Shown: in pieces, positions 5,461-8,321 of the stretch
How positions within the stretch are numbered: position 1 is the first letter of the stretch
How the letters are laid out: each line of letters opens with the position of its first letter
Assembly (NCBI GenBank): GCA_904420265.1
Contig: CAJFUU010000223.1
Coordinates: 1-8,321, forward strand
Direction: 5' to 3'
DNA: 8,321 nt
Source of the DNA: an uncultured Clostridia bacterium
GTDB lineage: Bacteria > Bacillota > Clostridia > Christensenellales > Aristaeellaceae
Notes under the pieces: generated by a model
The model's database searches: none
What the model was told of the DNA's origin: nothing
What the model saw: only the letters and a program-made list of their open reading frames with translations
Made by a program: the position numbers and the translations under genes

Positions 5461-6420
5461 CTATCGCTCTTCGCGGTCGTAATTCGTGCCGCACCCCTTG
5501 GGTTGCACGCGTTCGCGCGACATGCGCATGGAAGTGATTACCAGTACGATGGCCGTCACCAGGAACGGCAACATCGAGAAAATCGGCGCGCTCACATCGC
5601 GCAGGAAGTCCGGCTTGTAAAACTGCAACACGCTCAGCGCGCCGAACACCAGAGAGCCGAAGATGGCCCGGTACGGGCTCCAGCTTGCGAAGATGACCAG
5701 CGCTACGGCAATCCAGCCCAGGCCGTTGACGCAATTTTGCACCCACAGGCCCTTGCAGGTCACAAAGCACACATAGCCGCCGCCCAAGCCGCAAATACCG
5801 CCGCCAATGAGTATGTGCACATACTTGTAAAGCGTCACATTCACGCCCGCCGCGTCTGCCGCACCAGGATTTTCGCCCACGGCGCGCAGGTTCAGGCCCC
5901 GGCGGGTATGGTTGAGATACAGCCCCATGGCCACGGCGCAGACCACGCCGATGATGACAAATATATTGTTGTTAAAAAGCAGGGGCCCTATATAGGGAAT
6001 GTCCGCCAGCACGGGAATGCGTATGTTTCCGAAAGCCGCCTGCAATTCCGGGGAAAAGGCCACGGATACGCTGCCGCCCGCCAGCAGGTTTTCGCCGATG
6101 AGGCTGGCAAGGCCCGTGCCGAAAATCGTAAGCGTCAGACCGGTAACGTTCTGATTCGCCTTGAGCGTAACGGTCAAAAAGGCATAGATAAGCGCCCCGA
6201 GCACGCCCCCGCCGAAAGCCGCAAGCAGCGCGATGACGGCACTGTTTGTGTAATAGCCGCCCAGAAAACCAATGATGGCGCCCATGTACATCATGCCCTC
6301 GACGCCGAGGTTGAGGTTGCCGCTTTTCTCCGTAAGGATTTCGCCCAGCGTTCCCAACAGAAGCGGCATGCCCGCGGGAATCGCCGCCAGAATGAAGTTG
6401 AACCACACGCCGTCAGCCAC
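5461..6420 (-). CDS. ABC importer permease, NupQ/YufQ type (probable nucleoside uptake)
   Basis: Predicted 319-residue polytopic membrane protein, one of two permease subunits of a BMP-type importer. The block GEILTEKSGNLNLGVEGMM (residues 26-44) is characteristic of this permease class. The segment RRGLNLRAVGENPGAADAAG (173-192) matches the cytoplasmic coupling loop that contacts the ATPase. Eight to ten hydrophobic segments are visible, and the tail is charged (ending DREER). The start is GTG at 6420, supported by AAGGAGG 8 bases upstream. It overlaps the end of the partner permease gene by 8 bases. It is the last gene of the operon, followed at once by a terminator. The substrate is inferred: characterised relatives (Bacillus NupOPQ, lactococcal BmpA-NupABC) carry nucleosides, but simple-sugar transport is possible. 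Confidence 0.88.
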   Translation of the reverse strand: MADGVWFNFILAAIPAGMPLLLGTLGEILTEKSGNLNLGVEGMMYMGAIIGFLGGYYTNSAVIALLAAFGGGVLGALIYAFLTVTLKANQNVTGLTLTIFGTGLASLIGENLLAGGSVSVAFSPELQAAFGNIRIPVLADIPYIGPLLFNNNIFVIIGVVCAVAMGLYLNHTRRGLNLRAVGENPGAADAAGVNVTLYKYVHILIGGGICGLGGGYVCFVTCKGLWVQNCVNGLGWIAVALVIFASWSPYRAIFGSLVFGALSVLQFYKPDFLRDVSAPIFSMLPFLVTAIVLVITSMRMSRERVQPKGCGTNYDREER

Positions 6421-7495
6421 GTTCCACGCCTCCTTCCAGTTTGCCCGCCCGGCAGACGCGGTGCGTCAGGAAAAATTCGCAGCCGAGCACAAAGAAGAGT
6501 ATGATTCCCTGCAAAACCTCCGCCGTCGCCGCCGAAAGGTTGTAAACCGACTGCACGGAGGCGCTGCCCTTTTCAAGGATGCAAAACAGCACCGATACAA
6601 TCAGCATGCCGATGGGATTGAGCCGCGCCAGCCATGCCACCGTGATGGCCGTAAAGCCCACGCCGCCGGCCACGGTGTCGTTGAGCGTCCTGTCCGCGCC
6701 GGACGCCTGCAGCATGCCCGCCAGACCGCACACGCCCGCGGAAAGGAACATCGTACGGATAACCACGCGTTTCACCGGCATGCCGGCATAACGGGCCGTG
6801 GCCTCGTTTTCACCCACCACGGTCAATTCATAGCCCTGTTTGGAGTGACGCAAATACACGTAGAACAACGCCACCAGCACCAGCGCCACAATCCAGCCAA
6901 TGTGCACCCCCAGCACCTCCGGCAACCGCGCCGCAGAGGAAAAACGGGCGATTTTGAAAAAGCCAAGCTGCGAAGGATCGCGCCAGGGGCCCTGCTGCAA
7001 GGCCTGAATTGTATACAGCGCCACATAGTTGAGCATCAGCGTAAGCAGCGTTTCGTTGGTGCCGAAGCGGCATTTGAAATAAGCGGGAATCATGCCGTAC
7101 AAACCGCCGGCCAGCACGCCCGCCAACGCCATGACGACGAGCAGTATCCACTGCGGCCAATCGTCGTGAAACAGCGCGAAATACGTCGCCGCAATGGCGC
7201 CTACGCAAATCTGTCCCTCCGCGCCGATGTTCCAAAAGCGCATTTTAAACGCCAGCGTCACGCCCAGCGATGTAATCAGCAGCGGTATAACCAGCTTTGC
7301 CGTCAGCTCAATGCTCATTCGCGAGCCCAGGGACCCGGTAATCATCGTTTGGTAAATCGCCAGCGGGTCGTAGCCCAAAACCGCCATAAACACGCCGCCC
7401 GTAATCAGGGCCAGCACAATTGCGCACAGGCGCACGCACCAGGCCCTGCCCTGGGAAATATCGGCGCGCCGGACCACGCGGATTCCCTTAGCCAT
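6413..7495 (-). CDS. ABC importer permease, NupP/YufP type (probable nucleoside uptake)
   Basis: Predicted 360-residue polytopic membrane protein, the second permease of the importer. A short basic cytoplasmic N-terminus (about residues 1-18) precedes the first helix. FWNIGAEGQ (87-95) and GTNETLLTLMLNY (145-157) are conserved blocks of this class, and SKQGYELTVVGENEATARYAG (218-238) is the coupling-loop equivalent. It parallels the same loop in the partner permease, as expected for paralogous subunits forming a heterodimeric pore. The ATG at 7495 is preceded by AGGAGG (7510-7505) at 9 bases. It overlaps the end of the ATPase gene by 8 bases, so the stop of one gene lies within the start of the next. 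Family is confident, nucleoside specificity inferred from known relatives. Confidence 0.9.
   Translation of the reverse strand: MAKGIRVVRRADISQGRAWCVRLCAIVLALITGGVFMAVLGYDPLAIYQTMITGSLGSRMSIELTAKLVIPLLITSLGVTLAFKMRFWNIGAEGQICVGAIAATYFALFHDDWPQWILLVVMALAGVLAGGLYGMIPAYFKCRFGTNETLLTLMLNYVALYTIQALQQGPWRDPSQLGFFKIARFSSAARLPEVLGVHIGWIVALVLVALFYVYLRHSKQGYELTVVGENEATARYAGMPVKRVVIRTMFLSAGVCGLAGMLQASGADRTLNDTVAGGVGFTAITVAWLARLNPIGMLIVSVLFCILEKGSASVQSVYNLSAATAEVLQGIILFFVLGCEFFLTHRVCRAGKLEGGVERG
6429..6435 (-). promoter_or_regulatory. Ribosome binding site supporting the GTG start at 6420
   Basis: Read leftward, AAGGAGG lies inside the end of the upstream permease gene, 8 bases before GTG. No ATG in the frame nearby has a comparable site, so GTG is taken as the start. 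Confidence 0.7.
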
Positions 7496-8321
7496 TTTCC
7501 ATCGCCTCCTCCATCGAAGAGCCCGTCATCATCAGGCCAATCTGCTCCTTGGTGACCAGGTTTGCATCCACGATGCCGGTCACCCGGCCGCCGCACAGCA
7601 CCATAATGCGGTCGCACAACTCCAGAAGCACGTCAAGGTCCTCGCCGATATAGAGCACGGCCACGCCCTTCTGTTTCTGTTCGTTGAGCATGCGGTAAAT
7701 GGTCATGGACGAATTGATGTCCAGCCCGCGCACGGGATAGGCGGTGATGAGTATGCGCGGATTTGAAGCGATTTCCCGCCCCAGAAGCACTTTTTGCACG
7801 TTGCCGCCGGAAAGTTTGCGCACGGGCGTATGAATGCTGGGCGTGGAAATATTGAGCTGTTTTACCAGGCGGTTGGCAAGATCGCGCGCGGGTGCGCGGT
7901 CCACCAAAGCGCCGGGCTGGTTCTGGTATTCCTTGAGCAGCATGTTGTCCACCATGCCCATGGAGGCCACCAGACCCATGCCCAGCCTGTCTTCGGGAAT
8001 AAAGGACATGGAAACGCCCCGGCGGATGATTTCACGCGGCGAAAGTCCTTCCAGAGAAATGTGCTCGCACAAAATTGCGCCGCCGGCAATGGGCTGCAAT
8101 CCCGCGATGGCTTCGCACAGCTCTTTCTGGCCGCTGCCGGCCACGCCTGCCACGCCGAGAATTTCGCCGGCGGCGATGGAGAAGTTCACATCGTCCAGCG
8201 CCTTGACGCCGTCGCCATTGACGACGGTGAGATGGTGCACGTCCAGCATCGGCGCGTCGCGCAGAGGTTCGGGACGGTGGATGGAGAGATCCACCGCCGC
8301 GCCGACCATGCGCTCGGTCAA
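7488..8321 (-). CDS. ABC importer ATPase, C-terminal part (NupO/YufO type), cut by window edge
   Basis: The visible 277 residues are the second half of a double-ATPase subunit of about 510 residues. The reading frame enters from beyond 8321 with LTERMVG, a typical linker between the two domains, so the apparent start is only the window edge. Visible motifs: P-loop GVAGSGQKE (59-67) with Gln65 at the usual Lys position, signature LSGGNVQK (170-177), and Walker B region ILITAYPVRGLD (190-201) with Ala194-Tyr195 where a catalytic site would have Asp-Glu. EDLD (227-230) stands at the switch region and the usual His is absent. A degenerate second site is normal for sugar/nucleoside importers, where the first domain provides the active site. 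The Tyr and the Val (for Thr in PTRG) look less usual. It is translationally coupled to the permease downstream. The solute-binding protein gene probably lies farther upstream. Confidence 0.9.
   Translation of the reverse strand: MTERMVGAAVDLSIHRPEPLRDAPMLDVHHLTVVNGDGVKALDDVNFSIAAGEILGVAGVAGSGQKELCEAIAGLQPIAGGAILCEHISLEGLSPREIIRRGVSMSFIPEDRLGMGLVASMGMVDNMLLKEYQNQPGALVDRAPARDLANRLVKQLNISTPSIHTPVRKLSGGNVQKVLLGREIASNPRILITAYPVRGLDINSSMTIYRMLNEQKQKGVAVLYIGEDLDVLLELCDRIMVLCGGRVTGIVDANLVTKEQIGLMMTGSSMEEAMENG

Noticed and set aside
5308..7555. Long rightward open frames (398 and 427 residues) opposite the permease genes
   Set aside because: They are antisense shadows in GC-rich DNA, rich in His, Gln, Arg and Ala, with no motif. 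The leftward frames encode unmistakable permeases.

Overview
The window looks like chromosomal DNA from a G+C-rich member of the Bacillota, most likely the class Clostridia. This is an inference from strong AGGAGG-type ribosome binding sites, tightly packed operons, a clostridial-style corrinoid adenosyltransferase, a long Mn-type cation diffusion facilitator and a BMP-type nucleoside ABC importer. No rRNA, tRNA, CRISPR array, transposase or phage module is visible. The content is mostly housekeeping and transport.

Layout. Bases 1-443 are AT-richer and hold no gene I can support. A near-consensus sigma-A promoter (444-472) then starts a rightward five-gene operon, 555-3909: an RluA-family pseudouridine synthase, a small four-helix membrane protein of the 'phage holin 4' family, a CobO-type corrinoid adenosyltransferase, a CDF metal exporter of the MntE type, and a GrpB/UPF0157 protein. 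The genes overlap by 4 bases or lie 12-15 bases apart, and a GC-rich hairpin (3925-3954) closes the operon. A gene-poor gap follows (3955-4408).

All remaining genes run leftward. A terminator at 4412-4458 closes a gene for a secreted protein of unknown function (4473-5280). That gene has its own promoter (5315-5343), but its reading frame is broken at a run of five G in the coding strand (5141-5145). The signal peptide lies in one frame and the whole mature domain in another. Next comes the 3' end of an ABC importer operon: the C-terminal part of a double-ATPase protein (cut by the window edge at 8321), then two permeases of the NupP and NupQ types, ended by a terminator at 5408-5455. Adjacent importer genes overlap by 8 bases. 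The solute-binding protein and the first ATPase domain would lie beyond 8321.

How the parts work together. The importer genes plainly form one machine, probably for nucleosides. The rightward operon mixes unrelated functions (RNA modification, B12 coenzyme formation, metal export) and is best read as co-transcribed housekeeping genes. The points most worth a second look are the frameshifted secreted protein, the inverted repeat that brackets its promoter, the duplicated C-terminal domain of the metal exporter, and the degenerate second ATP site of the importer.
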